A DNA stretch of 64,000 nt. It comes from Symsagittifera roscoffensis. Its lineage: Eukaryota; Xenacoelomorpha; Acoela; Convolutidae. The notes below the pieces were generated by a model that saw nothing but the letters and a program-made list of their open reading frames with translations, had not been told where the DNA came from and searched no databases. The stretch covers positions 9,458,386 through 9,522,385 of the forward strand of contig NC_087063.1 in NCBI RefSeq assembly GCF_963678635.1, given 5' to 3'. Position 1 is the stretch's first letter. Each line of letters begins with the position of its first letter. Positions 1 through 13,000 of the stretch are shown here, in pieces. A program made the translations under genes and the position numbers.

Positions 1-3000
1 ATTAATTTCCATTTTCAAAATTAGAAATTGATCACGTTTTTCGTGACGTTAACATTTTTGCTGTTCGATAGTGGAGTTTGCCTTCCCTTTAACAATGGAA
101 ATGCACAGAACTCAAAAAGAAATCACAAGTCAACCGCGAAAAATCAAAACTGAGCGTGAACAAATTTTAAGACTTTTTCCTGAAAAAAAAATCAGCAAGA
201 CCTATCTAATAGTCCTCACTAAGTTCATTACTCTTAATAGTCTGTGTTAATATCCGTAGCATTGGCTGTACTTAAAAGCTGGTTATTGATAAAAATGAAT
301 TAGCAAAAAACTGCAACCTCGCAAATTTGAGTCTCACGCACCAAGCATTCAGCCATGGATGCTTAAAATCCCAAAAAACTAGCCACCAATAACGCATCTA
401 TATATGCTAATAAATTGCCAATTTGATACAGCAAAAGTAGTATCAAATACAAAAAGACTCAACTTTGCATGTAATAAACTATGTATAAATTATGCATTTC
501 AAAAAATTGCGAGATATATTGAGTTAGAAAATTTCTGAAATCGAGATGTTGTTTGAAACAAATAGCTTTCTTCGGTTCACTTGATGAATTAAATGCATCA
601 ACTGTTTAAACTTTGAATGTCAAAGCATATGTTATCAATAAGCTTTAAAGGTGCAACAAAATACCAATGGTGCAATAAAAAATTGTTGCTTTAAGTTCGT
701 AATAAAACACTTTGCTTCGCAGGTGTAATGAACAAGACTTGTAAAGAAATCAAAACTAAAACCGCGAAAAATCAAAATTGAGAGTAAGCAAGTTATGATT
801 TTCCTGAAAACAAAAGCAGAAAAATGATCACGAACTTTGAAAGAGTCTTCACCGTTCATCATTCTTGAAAAGAGCAGTAGACAAATAATGAAACAAGGCT
901 CCTAGGTACCAATTCAACAGCCATGCATTTACATTATCAACAAATTACTGGAATTTTTAGTTTTCTAATAAAAAATAACAAATAACGCTAATAGACAGTT
1001 GGAAAAAGGCAATCAACGCAAGTAACAAAAAAAAACATTTCGAATTTTTGCGAAAAAAAATATATGGCCTTAAAGCTCTTTGAATTTCAAGAACCATTTA
1101 TGATTGAATATTTTTTGATAAAATAATCACAGTTTGAGAAAACTGAATCAATAGGTGAAATTTTTATTTCGCTTGGAAATCAGACAACTAATTTCCTTTT
1201 TCGAAATTAGAAGTCGATCACGTTTTTCGTGACCTTTACAATTTAGCTGTTCGATAGTGGAATTTACCTTCTTTTTAACAATAGAAATGCACTGAATTTA
1301 AGAAGAAATCACAAGTCAAACCGCGAAAAATCAAAATTGAGCGTGAACAAATTTTAAAAGACTTTGTCCTAAAAAAAACAAAAAAAAAACATCAGCAAGA
1401 CATATATAAGAAGAGTACTCACTATGTTCATTACTCTTAACAAAAGTTGGAAAAGTGTCAATGAACTAAAAATTATAAACATTGAAAAAATTCAAAGAAA
1501 AAAACATCAACTTAAAGATCTTTGAAATTCAAGAACCATTTATGATTGACTATTTTTTGATAATATTAACCCAATTTGAGAAAACTGAATCAATAGACAA
1601 AAACTATATATTTCGCTTGGAAATCTGATAATTAAATTCCTTTTGGAAATTAGAAGTCAATCACGTTTTGCGTGATCATTACTCTTTTATTACGCTTTTA
1701 TTTCGCTGTAAAATCTGATAATTAATTTCCATTTTCAAAATTAGAAATTGATCACGTTTTTCGTGACGTTAACATTTTTGGTGTTCGATAGTGGAGTTTG
1801 CCTTCCCTTTAACAATGGAAATGCACTGAACTCAAAAAGAAATCACAAGTCAACCGCGAAAAATCAAAACTGAGCGTGAACAAATTTTAAGACTTTTTCC
1901 TGAAAAAAAAAAAATCAGCAAGACCTATCTAATAGTCCTCACTAAGTTCATTACTCTTAATAGTCTGTGTTAATATCCGTAGCATTGGCTGTACTTAAAA
2001 GCTGGTTATTGATAAAAATGAATTAGCAAAAATCTGCAACCTCGCAAATTTGAGTCTCACGCACCAAGCATTCAGCCATGGATGCTTAAAATCCCAAAAA
2101 ACTAGCCACCAATAACGCATCTATATATGCTAATAAATTGCCAATTTGATACAGCAAAAGTAGTATCAAATACAAAAAGACTCAACTTTGCATGTAATAA
2201 ACTATGTATAAATTATGCATTTCAAAAAATTGCGAGATATATTGAGTTAGAAAATTTCTGAAATCGAGATGTTGTTTGAAACAAATAGCTTTCTTCGGTT
2301 CACTTGATGAATTAAATGCATCAACTGTTTAAACTTTGAATGTCAAAGCATATGATATCAATAAGCTTTAAAGGTGCAACAAAATACCAATGGTGCAATA
2401 AAAAATTGTTGCTTTAAGTTCGTAATATAACACTTTGCTTCGCAGGTGTAATGAACAAGACTTGTAAAGAAATCAAAACTAAAACCGCGAAAAATCAAAA
2501 TTGAGAGTAAGCAAGTTATGACTTTTCCTGAAAACAAAAGCAGAAAAATGATCACGAACTTTGAAAGAGTCTTCAACAAAAGCAGAAAAATGATCACGAA
2601 CTTTGAAAGAGTCTTCACCGTTCATCATTCTTGAAAAGAGCAGTAGACAAATAATGAAACAAGGCTCCTAGGTACCAATTCAACAGCCATGCATTTACAT
2701 TATCAACAAATTACTGGAATTTTTAGTTTTCTAATAAAAAATAACAAATAACGCTAATAGACAGTTGGAAAAAGGCAATCAACGCAAGTAACAAAAAAAA
2801 CATTTCGAATTTTTGCGAAAAAAAATAGATGGCCTTAAAGCTCTTTGAATTTCAAGAACCATTTATGATTGAATATTTTTTGATAAAATTAACACAGTTT
2901 GAGAAAACTGAATCAATAGGTGAAATTTTTATTTCGCTTGGAAATCAGACAACTGATTTCCTTTTTCGAAATTAGAAGTCGATCACGTTTTTCGTGACCT

Positions 3001-3453
3001 TTACAATTTAGCTGTTCGATAGTGGAATTTACCTTCTTTTTAACAATAGAAATGCACTGAATTTAAGAAGAAATCACAAGTCAAACCGCGAAAAATCAAA
3101 ATTGAGCGTGAACAAATTTTAAAAGACTTTGTCCTAAAAAAAAAACAAAAAAAAACATCAGCAAGACATATATAAGAAGAGTACTCACTATGTTCATTAC
3201 TCTTAACAAAAGTTGGAAAAGTGTCAATGAACTAAAAATTATAAACATTGAAAAAATTCAAAGAAAAAAACATCAACTTAAAGATCTTTGAAATTCAAGA
3301 ACCATTTATGATTGACTATTTTTTTGATAAAATTAACCCAATTTGAGAAAACTGAATCAATAGACAAAAACTATATATTTCGCTTGGAAATCTGATAATT
3401 AAATTCCTTTTGGAAATTAGAAGTCAATCACGTTTTGCGTGATCATTACTCTT
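1..3453 (+). repeat. 1.72-kb tandem duplication
   Basis: Sequence 1-1686 recurs at 1721-3453 almost base for base, so the intron downstream of the pore exon carries a recent direct duplication. Each unit holds several MITE-like family A segments and a degenerate tRNA-Met SINE-like piece (for example 300-470). Copy 2 has one extra 42-bp direct duplication (2534-2575 repeated at 2576-2617). The first copy is cut by the window edge, so more units may exist to the left. Confidence 0.95.
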
Positions 3454-3925
3454 TCGCTGTTCGAAAGAGAAGTTTACTTTCCTTTAACAAAGGAGATGAA
3501 CTGAACTAAAATCTCAAAGTCAAACCGCCAAAAAGTAAATTTGAGCCTGAACAATTTTTAAGATTTTTCAAGACTGAAATAATTTTTAAACCTTCTGTGC
3601 GACACCAACCCTAGTCCCAGACAGAGTCTAAGGTCTTTCCAACTGCAGCGTCATGGCACTTTTTTAACTTCAAAAACAAGCCACCAATTAAGCAGTTATA
3701 AATGCTATCAAATCGCCAGTGCTAAAACGCTATACACCAAAAGCGCCAATTTGCTAGGTAGCAAAAGTGCCAAGGGCTTCGTGCGACTCGAGATGAAGCG
3801 AAACAAAGTTAATTCGTCATACAACACTACGCTCGCTAATTCGCTGTGCAATGAAGAAATTATATGCTCTTACTGCTTTAGGACTAGCCATTGTTTGATA
3901 TGAACCTACAGGTCCCTTTACTTAC
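3454..3925. other. Intron remainder, nothing recognised
   Basis: Intronic sequence between the tandem duplication and the pore exon. It starts with the tail of a family A copy. No exon, RNA gene or clear signal was seen. Confidence 0.5.
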
Positions 3926-4095
3926 TGAGCTGGCTGGGCTTCTGAGAACGTCTCCAATACCTCCTCCCGATCGGAGCCCCTTGTTAAGAGAGGTGATGAT
4001 ACACATAATAAGTGTTTCACACGCATACTCTCTGTCTTCAGTTGTCTGTTCACGAGGTATCGACAGCACTCCTCTCTCGTCCACCAAAGATTCAT
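3926..4095 (-). CDS. ITPR: ITPR exon 28 of window (pore helix and selectivity filter)
   Basis: The exon encodes [20 protein letters not shown], then [20 protein letters not shown] and [13 protein letters not shown]. This is the pore helix and calcium-selectivity filter. The filter reads GGGIGD where vertebrate IP3 receptors have GGGVGD. Acceptor GTTTTAG (phase 1), donor TCA|GTAAGT (phase 0). The TM6 exon was not found in 1-3925 and should lie left of the window. Confidence 0.97.
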
Positions 4096-7000
4096 CTAAA
4101 ACGATCATCGGCTTATTCTAATCGAAGGAACTCCAACATAGCCGGCTATATACAAGCAATCCAAATCATGCAGCATGCCAAACGAACTCACCAAGAACTC
4201 ATAAACTAAGCTGACAGTCCCTTGAAAACATGTAACGTCTGCTTGATATGCACATATTTTTTCTGTAATTGCCATATTTTCTGTAATTGCCTAGTAATTG
4301 CCATATTTTTTCTGACCTTTTATTCTTTTAGACAGTTTCGAGCAGTTGTAGTTACTTATTTGGATTCAATCTATTTTCTTTCACTAAAAATGTTCCAAGA
4401 GTTTTCACGGCTCTTCTGAGATTGAATAGCTAATTGACTTATTCGTAATTTTGGAGCATGGATCTCATGGATCTAACCTGCCTTTGTCTTTGGACAGAAG
4501 CCTAATTCCTCATTGGTCAGGTTAAGTAACACAGACGAAGAAGAGTAATTTTGAGCAGTAGTTGAGTTAATTGTCTCATTCAGATACTGATTGTCATTTT
4601 GAGGCAGGGTGCAATTGCTATTCACTACATATTGCGAAGACGAAGAAGACACTAAATCATCTACACAAAGAAAGACAGACACCTTCACAAACACATGCAC
4701 ATGCTGGTAACATTAATTGGGAATTGTTTAACCCTTCTTTTCTATATCTATAAGCAACAAATCGAGAGGTTTCGAGATTATCAAAAAATGCCGATTTCAA
4801 TAAAAATACAAAAAAGACCAATTTTTTAAAACATTTGAGTCAGACAAGACATGCAAAATGTACGGGAGCAAGGCCCTATTATAAATGAATAAATTGATTC
4901 TTTAAATTGTTCACACCACTCATAGATGAGATAGTTTTAAGTAGTGGACTAAACAGGAAAACGTTGAAAAAAAAGTACAATCCCTATATCTATCTTCTGG
5001 GATAAAAATTACCAAAACAACAAGTGCACTCGGCACATGCAAACTCAAAAATTCCAGCGTGCAAATACAAACTATGTCAGCGTGCAAAATTAAAATCAAG
5101 CATTTTTACTTCTCCTGTATTGGTTGAACTTTTCTGGAAATGAAAAAAAAAAATTATAAACAGAACATCTCAATTAAAGCAAAATTACCGGAAACTGTGG
5201 AAAAAATGAAAAAATTTGCTATAAAACCAGTTATAAATTCGATATCTAACTGTTTAAGAAAAACTTCATGTCTCTCACACACTCAAAAAAAACCTGCGTA
5301 ATATTTATGCAAACATGTTCTTAAAAGCTAATGGGCAGGTCATGTTATTTGCGATTTTATTTGGCCTCAACTTGAGTGCGGATCTAGGATTTTCTTTCAA
5401 GGTGAAGGGTAGACTTTAGGTCAAGCAAACTAATTTTATGAGCTCTCCAAAAACACTATAAAAACCTTTTTTGTCACTATTTTCAGCAACCATTTGCATA
5501 TTTAAGAAAGCGTGCCGAAATCGCAATTTTTGGGCATTTTTTGACCAAAAATTGCGGTTTTTGTCACGCGCTCAATCTCAAATTCAGTGTATACTGCCGC
5601 TCAATACGCCTTTTAAAAAAACTCGGGTGGTGCGAAGAAAAATGGACGCCGTAGAACCAAAGAAAAGGGGGACCCCCTAAACTACCTCAATCCAACTCAA
5701 CCTTTATTATTCTGGAGGTTTATATTTCACTTAACGCTCTACATTTTATCGCTCTATTTTGGGGCGGTTCGATTTAGTCTCGAATACAAAAAATCAACCA
5801 GAATTGTGAAACAATGACAGCCCTTCAACAAACAGAGTTGATCAAATAATTACGAAAACAATCATTAATACTATAACACAAGCTTTGCTTGTGTAATTAC
5901 CCAACAGACGTAAAAAGCTGTCATTACCTATTGATGGATCGACTGGGACTACGAAGTCCTTTTTGAAGAGGAGGAATCCGAAGATTGAGAAGAGATACAC
6001 TAGGATGATGGCGAGGATGGTGGTGAGAGCGATACTCCTGAAGTTCCTCGTCACACTCCGAATCACATTCCACAATGTTTCCTCCCGGTACACCACGTCT
6101 AGCAGCTAAACCAAACATTTTACAGATTACTATCGATACCAGAAAATGATATGAACTTTATACTTAACAAAACTTGAAAATTACTGTCTCAGAGAAAATC
6201 GACAAATATAGCTGTAGTTCATTGATTGAATCAGGTATGCGTAAAGGCTTGTCTGTAGTTCAATTTAGACAGTTATCAAAAATTCGCCATGTTTAAAGTT
6301 AATGCCATTTGGAAGTTAACAGAAAAATCTTTTCATAGCTTTTTTTTCTGTTATAAGTACATCCAATTGAAGTTTTTTTTTCGATATATTGAATGATTGA
6401 TCATAAAGCTCGAACCTGATTTGATCAAATTATTTGAAATCATAAGGAAAACTGAAGCAGAATTTCATTTTTGAGCTCGTCCAACTTACTTTTGTATTTG
6501 GGCCGTATAACAGAAAGGACCCGGAAGCTTTATCAAATTATGACTTGTTTGTGAATTTCTGACATGTACTAAGATCAGTCACTTTATGCTCATCAAGACG
6601 TCATCGAAAAAAAAAGCGAAAAATTGTACGTAACACGAGACACAACAGCATTTCTCCGTAAGAGCGGATTCTCTCGTATGTTGTTCCTTTCCCTCGTTGG
6701 ATAAATTGGACTAATGTACGATGATATTACTCACTAGAACACTGTAGCAAAGTGGTATGAATATGCCAGCTATGGTGAATAGGAAGTAGACTATGTGGTA
6801 GAGGAACTCGAAGTCAGTGATCATGTGCCACGCCCCCCTCGAGAAAGTGCCCCTGTTGCCCAGGAAAGACACGATGAAGATGGCCTTGTTCAGCATCTAA
6901 ACCCAGTGAACCAGTCAGTTGTAGAAAAACACAGAAATAGGGTCTTTTTCACTTACTCTGCCCAAAATAACTTAAAGTCGTTTGATTTTCCAACTGAGCA

Positions 7001-10000
7001 TGTTGTGCGAAAACCTCAGAAACAGACATATCACGTTAACCTCTAAGCTGGATTCCTCAACAGTCCATAAATTGTATTTTCTTACTCAGCAACAGTATTA
7101 AACTTGAAATTTCTGTGGAAAAGAGCCCAAAAGATATGGAGGACATCCCCATACAGTATGGACGACTCCCCCTCATATTCTTATTACGATTTTCGACTTT
7201 TACCTTATTTAATCATTAAAACTAATTCAATTTCGAAAATATACGGTGTTTTTTTGTAACGCACATTGACAGCTCCTATCATATAGAGCGTGGGTTCTAT
7301 TCCGATCGAGTATATGAGTCGGAGGATGAAGGAGGCCACGAGTGTCTTGATGCCAGGGGATCTAGGGAGAGTGATGACCACTGCCAGGGACACTAGCAGA
7401 GCAGTCCAGATCAACATGTCCAGTTTGTGGGTGAGGAAAGTCGAACTAGACGAGGGTCTAAACATTTCAATAGTACAATTAGATGCACACTGATCACTGT
7501 TATTTGGAAAAAATTATACGAATTTAATAAAATGAGAAGCAATTACACTGCATTAAGTTAAGAGTATAATAACTTAATGAAAAAAAATAAACTTTGCCGA
7601 AAAAATTATACGAATTTAATAAAAAGAGAAGCAATAACACTGCATTTAAATTAAGAACATAATTATTTAATGAAAAAAATTAACTTTGCCAAAAAAGTTA
7701 TACGAATTTAATAAAATGAGAAGCAATAACACTGCATTTAAGTTAAGAGTATAATTACTTAATGAAAAAAATAAATTTTGCCGAAAAAATTATACGAATT
7801 TAATAAAATGAGAAGCAATAACATTGCATTTAAATTAAGAATATAATTATTTAAGGAAAAAAATTAACTTTGACGAAAAAAAGAGAGGAGCTTTGTATTC
7901 GGGCGCGTTTCAGTTGCAAAATCAGGTACCACAAATAATCATCGTAATGGGTCGAACGATATTAAAGAAAGGCTTTTCAGTCGTGATTCGATTGACATCA
8001 AAGTTGTCTCAGAATCGAGAAAAACAGCTTTAAATTTTTGATGCTTAGTCTTATTAGGAGCGAATAAAGCGAGCGAGCAGGCTTACTATAGCTTATTGTT
8101 ACGACCATTTAAAAATGAAAAGGAATCTGGTATTCGAGTGTTTTAGTTTTTTTTGTTTCGACCATTTGAAAATGTGGAGTAACTTGGTATTCGGGTGTGT
8201 TTTAGTTTTCCACGCAAAATTAGGTACCACAGATAATCATCAAAATGTGTCTAGTGATATACCAAATTCAAGCCCCTTTCAGTCGTGATTCGAATTACAT
8301 TAAAAAATATTCAAAAAGTTACTCAGGGTCGAGAAAAACTGGTTTAAAATTTTTGTTTCTATTTCGAGCAAAAAAGCAAGCGAGCAGGCTTACAACAGCT
8401 TATTTATGCTTAATTTAAGACATGAAAACTTAATTTTACTCGAGAAAAATTAGTGTTTTGAGTTTTTCAGCGCTTTTTGGACTCAAAAACTGAAAAAATG
8501 GTCGGAACATTCTTTGCAACTTGCACAGTAACCGGCTATCATTGTTTTATAGTTGAATTTTTCATAGAAATTCTTTGAATGACCGGAAACCAACTTGTGA
8601 TTTTAAAAAAAAAATTTTTCATGGCACTTAAACATTCTTTTGATTTTTCGATTGTGATCCAAATCAATCAAAGGTATCTATCGATAACTTGAATGAAGCC
8701 AACCACACTTATTTCAGTTCATTACACGTGATGTGTTCTTCGGAAGTTGACAGCTGACCTGTTTCTCTCCTGGTCGAATGGGTAGAAGAACGCGACTATG
8801 AGGTTGATGAGGACAGCCAGATTAAAAGAGATCGTACCCCACAGAGACATGTTGGTGCTGATCCAACACAACAGCGGCTGTGCTGAAACACAAAGACCAC
8901 AGCCGATAGTAAAGAGTTCATTTTCAGAGAACGACTATTCAAAATACGCTACACAGCAAGAACGTAATTGAACTCCCTTATACAGTTGAGAGAACGTATA
9001 CGTGATTATATTTATAAGAAACCTTAGTTAGACCCTGGACTAAATCTGAACTTTCCACTTGTAAACTTTGCAACTGACAGAATGAACTAACATCTCAGTT
9101 TCTTCTGCCATTTCATCTCCATAAACATGTCGTCTGTCTTGTCGAAAAAGTCAGTGACCTTTGACCCCTGGTCATCCCTTTCAGTCGTAGTGTACACAAG
9201 CATCTTGGTCTCCCCCGTCAAGTACTCACAAATTGGGGGAACAGGGAACACTATCCGTTCCATCACTCTATCCGCTCTCACAATCTCTATCTGGGCTGTG
9301 TGGCTGGCGTAATGGTCCAGAGCAGCTCTGTCCGGCTCATTTTTGGAATGTTCTGGACTAGAAAACATTGGAGTTGCTAGTTGATGGAATTGAGATTACT
9401 TATGAGGGAAATGACCAGCATTTGCGAGGTTCAGCTCAACAAGAATAACCACTTAGTTTAGAAACTAATTTCTAGGCTACTTTTCCGGAAATTTTTCATC
9501 GAACATGAGGGCGAATCAAGGTTAATTCGAATCAGGGGCAGATTTAGGGGAAGGCCCCCCTCAGGGATTCGAACCCCTCACCAACCCAAGGGTCCCCTCC
9601 GATCAACTCTAAAATTCAAACTCACCAATCAACACTAAAATTTTTGTAAAAACGCCTTTGCCAATACATACTAATTTTGAATGGGAGCGCGCACCGAAAA
9701 TACGCAATTTGTTGGTTATAATTTTCTAGAAAGTGCCCAAAAACGGCAGAAAGTGCCCAAAAACGGCAGAAAGTGCCCAAAAACGGCAGAAAGTGCCCAA
9801 AAATGTGGGAGTGCTCGGAAAATTAATTTGGTCAACCTAAAAAAAAGGCTGACATAATTTTTATTCAAATCGCCACTTTCACCCTCAATCTCATAGCTGG
9901 AACAGTTTCAGCTATAATTTGATAAGTCATCAAATAAAAATGTTCATCCAAAATTTGTTCAAGAAAAATTAGCACCCGAAAAAACTCAATTCAGGGTCCA

Positions 10001-13000
10001 TGAATGTGAGTAATGGCGGCTTCGTTCACTCACACTGTGGGCTTGGGTCTTGGTGGGTATGAATCTGTTAGATGTAACCCACTTCCAGCCCTGAGAAAAA
10101 GAAAAACATAAAGAGTTACATAATTATAAATTTGGCCATATTCCTGTTGACACTAGTGCATTGCCGTGACCATAAGCATGTTGACTCTAGACGTACAAAA
10201 CAACCCGTATATTCGCATACCGTTTCTTTTGGCTACACAAATCGTGAATAAATGTGAATATATTCGGTATACATCCAATGATCCAAATAAACACCGTATA
10301 ATTTTTTGGTATATTTCGAGTATTCCGTGTAAAAATACAAAGTGTTCTTTTAATCAAAATTTCAAGGTATATGATTTGATTTTGCGTCTGCTGTTTGCGC
10401 ATTTCAGGTCAGAAGTACTTCTGCAGGGAAGCTGCAAATTAAGCCTAAATTTCAAGTACATAACTTTAGTGCTATGATTTTGCTTATGATTTAAGTTCTG
10501 ATGTATAAGTAACGATAATAGATTTACACTCGTTACTCCAGGAATGGTACAAGGAGTATACAGAAAATAGACTGGTTGGTTGACACCCAATAACCGCTTC
10601 ATCTAATTGTAATTAGTTTACGATTAGTCAAAATGTACAGAAAGTGCATGACAAGCAACCTCAAAAGGCCCTGATTTTAGTATAATAATATATATACTAT
10701 AAATGACTTCGTTGATAGCCAGTAATCTATGAACCAGAGTTAAAAACACATATGCAGCAGTAGTTACCTTATATAAGTTGCCAGTTCCTTATTGTGTTGG
10801 GACAACTGGTGTGCTAGAATGTATATGTTGTGTCCCACTTGTCTGGGGGATGTCTCGTCGTCATCGTCCTCGTCATTCGTGGAGTCCAGGTCGTCAATAG
10901 ATCCTCCGGCTACTAGTCCCATACCATTGTTGTCGTTGATTGATCCTTCCGCATATGCTTTCTTTATCACTTCCACCTACCAATTCAGTCAGTATGAAAA
11001 TAAATCTCAAAATACGATCTTCAAGGCAGTCAAATCTTATTCAATTTTTCGATTCAAATAAGGGTTCCGAATGGAAAAATCTTGGAATAATTAAAGGAAC
11101 ATGCAGTAGAGGGTTGAGGGTTTTGGAAAGGGTAAATATTTCATTTTTTTTAAAAAGCGTCCAAAAATACATTTAAGAGCCTCGTTTTGTAGTAAGTAGC
11201 GCGTTGCCCGTCAAAATTAGCATGTTGAAGCCGAATGTTTCTTTAGAAAAAATTGTAAGGTTGGCCGACCAAAAAAGGATATCGAAAAAAGCATACTTGT
11301 GTGGGCATGTCACGCCTGGGAACAAAGAACTTTTTATTTTTGAGATGAGATGAATAGCCTTTTTTAATAAAATTTTCAACCTTGTGTTTCAAGTGAGTTT
11401 TGGTAAAATGTAAGGTTTGACCAAAAAAGTTTCTTTGGCCCGCACTTCCAATTTCACAAAAGTTGGGCGGCAACGGCGCCTTAACAACCTCGTAGGGTCG
11501 ATCTACCAAATATAAATGCCGCGAAGCTGTAGCAAAGCGAAAACCTTTTGCCCTTGAAAATTGACCCTTAAATGTGTAATCAATTGACTCTAATTACAAT
11601 CGATCTCGTCTAACCAATTCTCTTGGTGTCATATTATAGAGTATCCTCTCTGCGTTCTCCGAGTCCAATCTGCTCTCCATAATGGCCAGGAGAAGCTTGC
11701 TCGCATTGTTCCTCAACTCCCACACAAAGTCCATCCTCCTCTCGCCTAGTGGAGTAATGTCTTTCAGAATGAGGGCGATGATGATGTCAATCCCATTGGA
11801 CTCATGCACTGCTATTGCGTTCTGAAAAATGGACAAATATTTAAAGCTGTCAAAAAGATCGTTTACGCGATTAAAAAAAGCCCACAGGATAGTCTCTTTC
11901 TTAGATCCCAAAATATCATAAAAGGATTTTGGAAAAAAAATTCAATTTAAGAAATTTAAAAGTTCTAAAGGATGTTTCCAGTGTGTTGTAATATCTTTTC
12001 CCTGATAAAGTTATTTCGGAAAAATGAATTGATAAAAGACCACCGATTAGCTAACTTGGTTTTCGTGACATGGGCCCTGACAGTACTCAGTAAGTGTCTC
12101 CAGAGCCTGGTTGATGAGATTGGTGTTGTTCTCGTTGATGTAGAGACCCAGCAGTCCTAGGCCTCCGGTGGTGCTGCCACAGATACAGTCCAGGAACTGC
12201 AACGTCTCACAGACCATGTTGTATTTGCTTTTAGTGCTCTGCACGCGCAGGAAGTTCTGGAATAATTTCATGCAAATACTCGCAATTAAGATAGATTTGC
12301 AGAACAAAACCGGGCTTCAATGAAAAGAATATCGTTTTTACAGGGGCATTTTAAAGCCATTTAGGACATTATCACAGAAAGATCCAAACTCTATAATCAT
12401 TGATTTTTAACTTAATTCCGAACTCTTATTTTTTCCCCGAAAGTTTAATAATTAGGCCATAATTCAAAATCAGATTCGGGGTGATCAGAGATAAGTCATT
12501 ATTCAATGCCCTCGTAGGTTGCCTGACAAATATATATCCTTAGAACCATTTTAAACGTTTCTAATATCTTTTCGGATTCCGAATCACGACTGAAGCGGCT
12601 TAGCATCAAACTTGACCTGCAGCAAAATTTGCGAGGAACCTAAATGATTTAGCGCAGTTAAAATTTAGCAGTAAAAGATACTTAGCAGTAAAATTTAGAG
12701 AAAGTAGTTTAGAGCGCTAACAATCCTCCAGTTACGTCACACATTTCATAGATACATTGAAATCGATTGAAACTTACCTGTAGATCAAGATTGTGGTTTT
12801 CACAAAGCAGCTGCAAAAACCGCAAAATTGGCTGCATGATGAGGACTTTCTCGGATAGAGTAGCTCCCCCGAGTCCCTTCGAGCTCTGGTCTGACTGGAA
12901 CTTCTTGGTTCCACGTCCCGAAGAGTCTCCATCATCGTACCTAGGTAACATCAATTTTATTCAAACAATCGAGGGAAAACTTTGAACATTTTCAGGACTT

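Noticed and set aside
635-2618. Two similar minus ORFs of 75 and 86 codons (635-862 and 2358-2618)
   Set aside because: They are copies of one stretch within the tandem duplication, Phe/Ile/Leu-rich as expected from AT-rich repeats, with no family match.
9729-9806. CRISPR-like short direct repeats
   Set aside because: Units are contiguous without spacers and the genome is animal; it is a simple tandem repeat. The same holds for the 92-bp satellite at 7505-7880.
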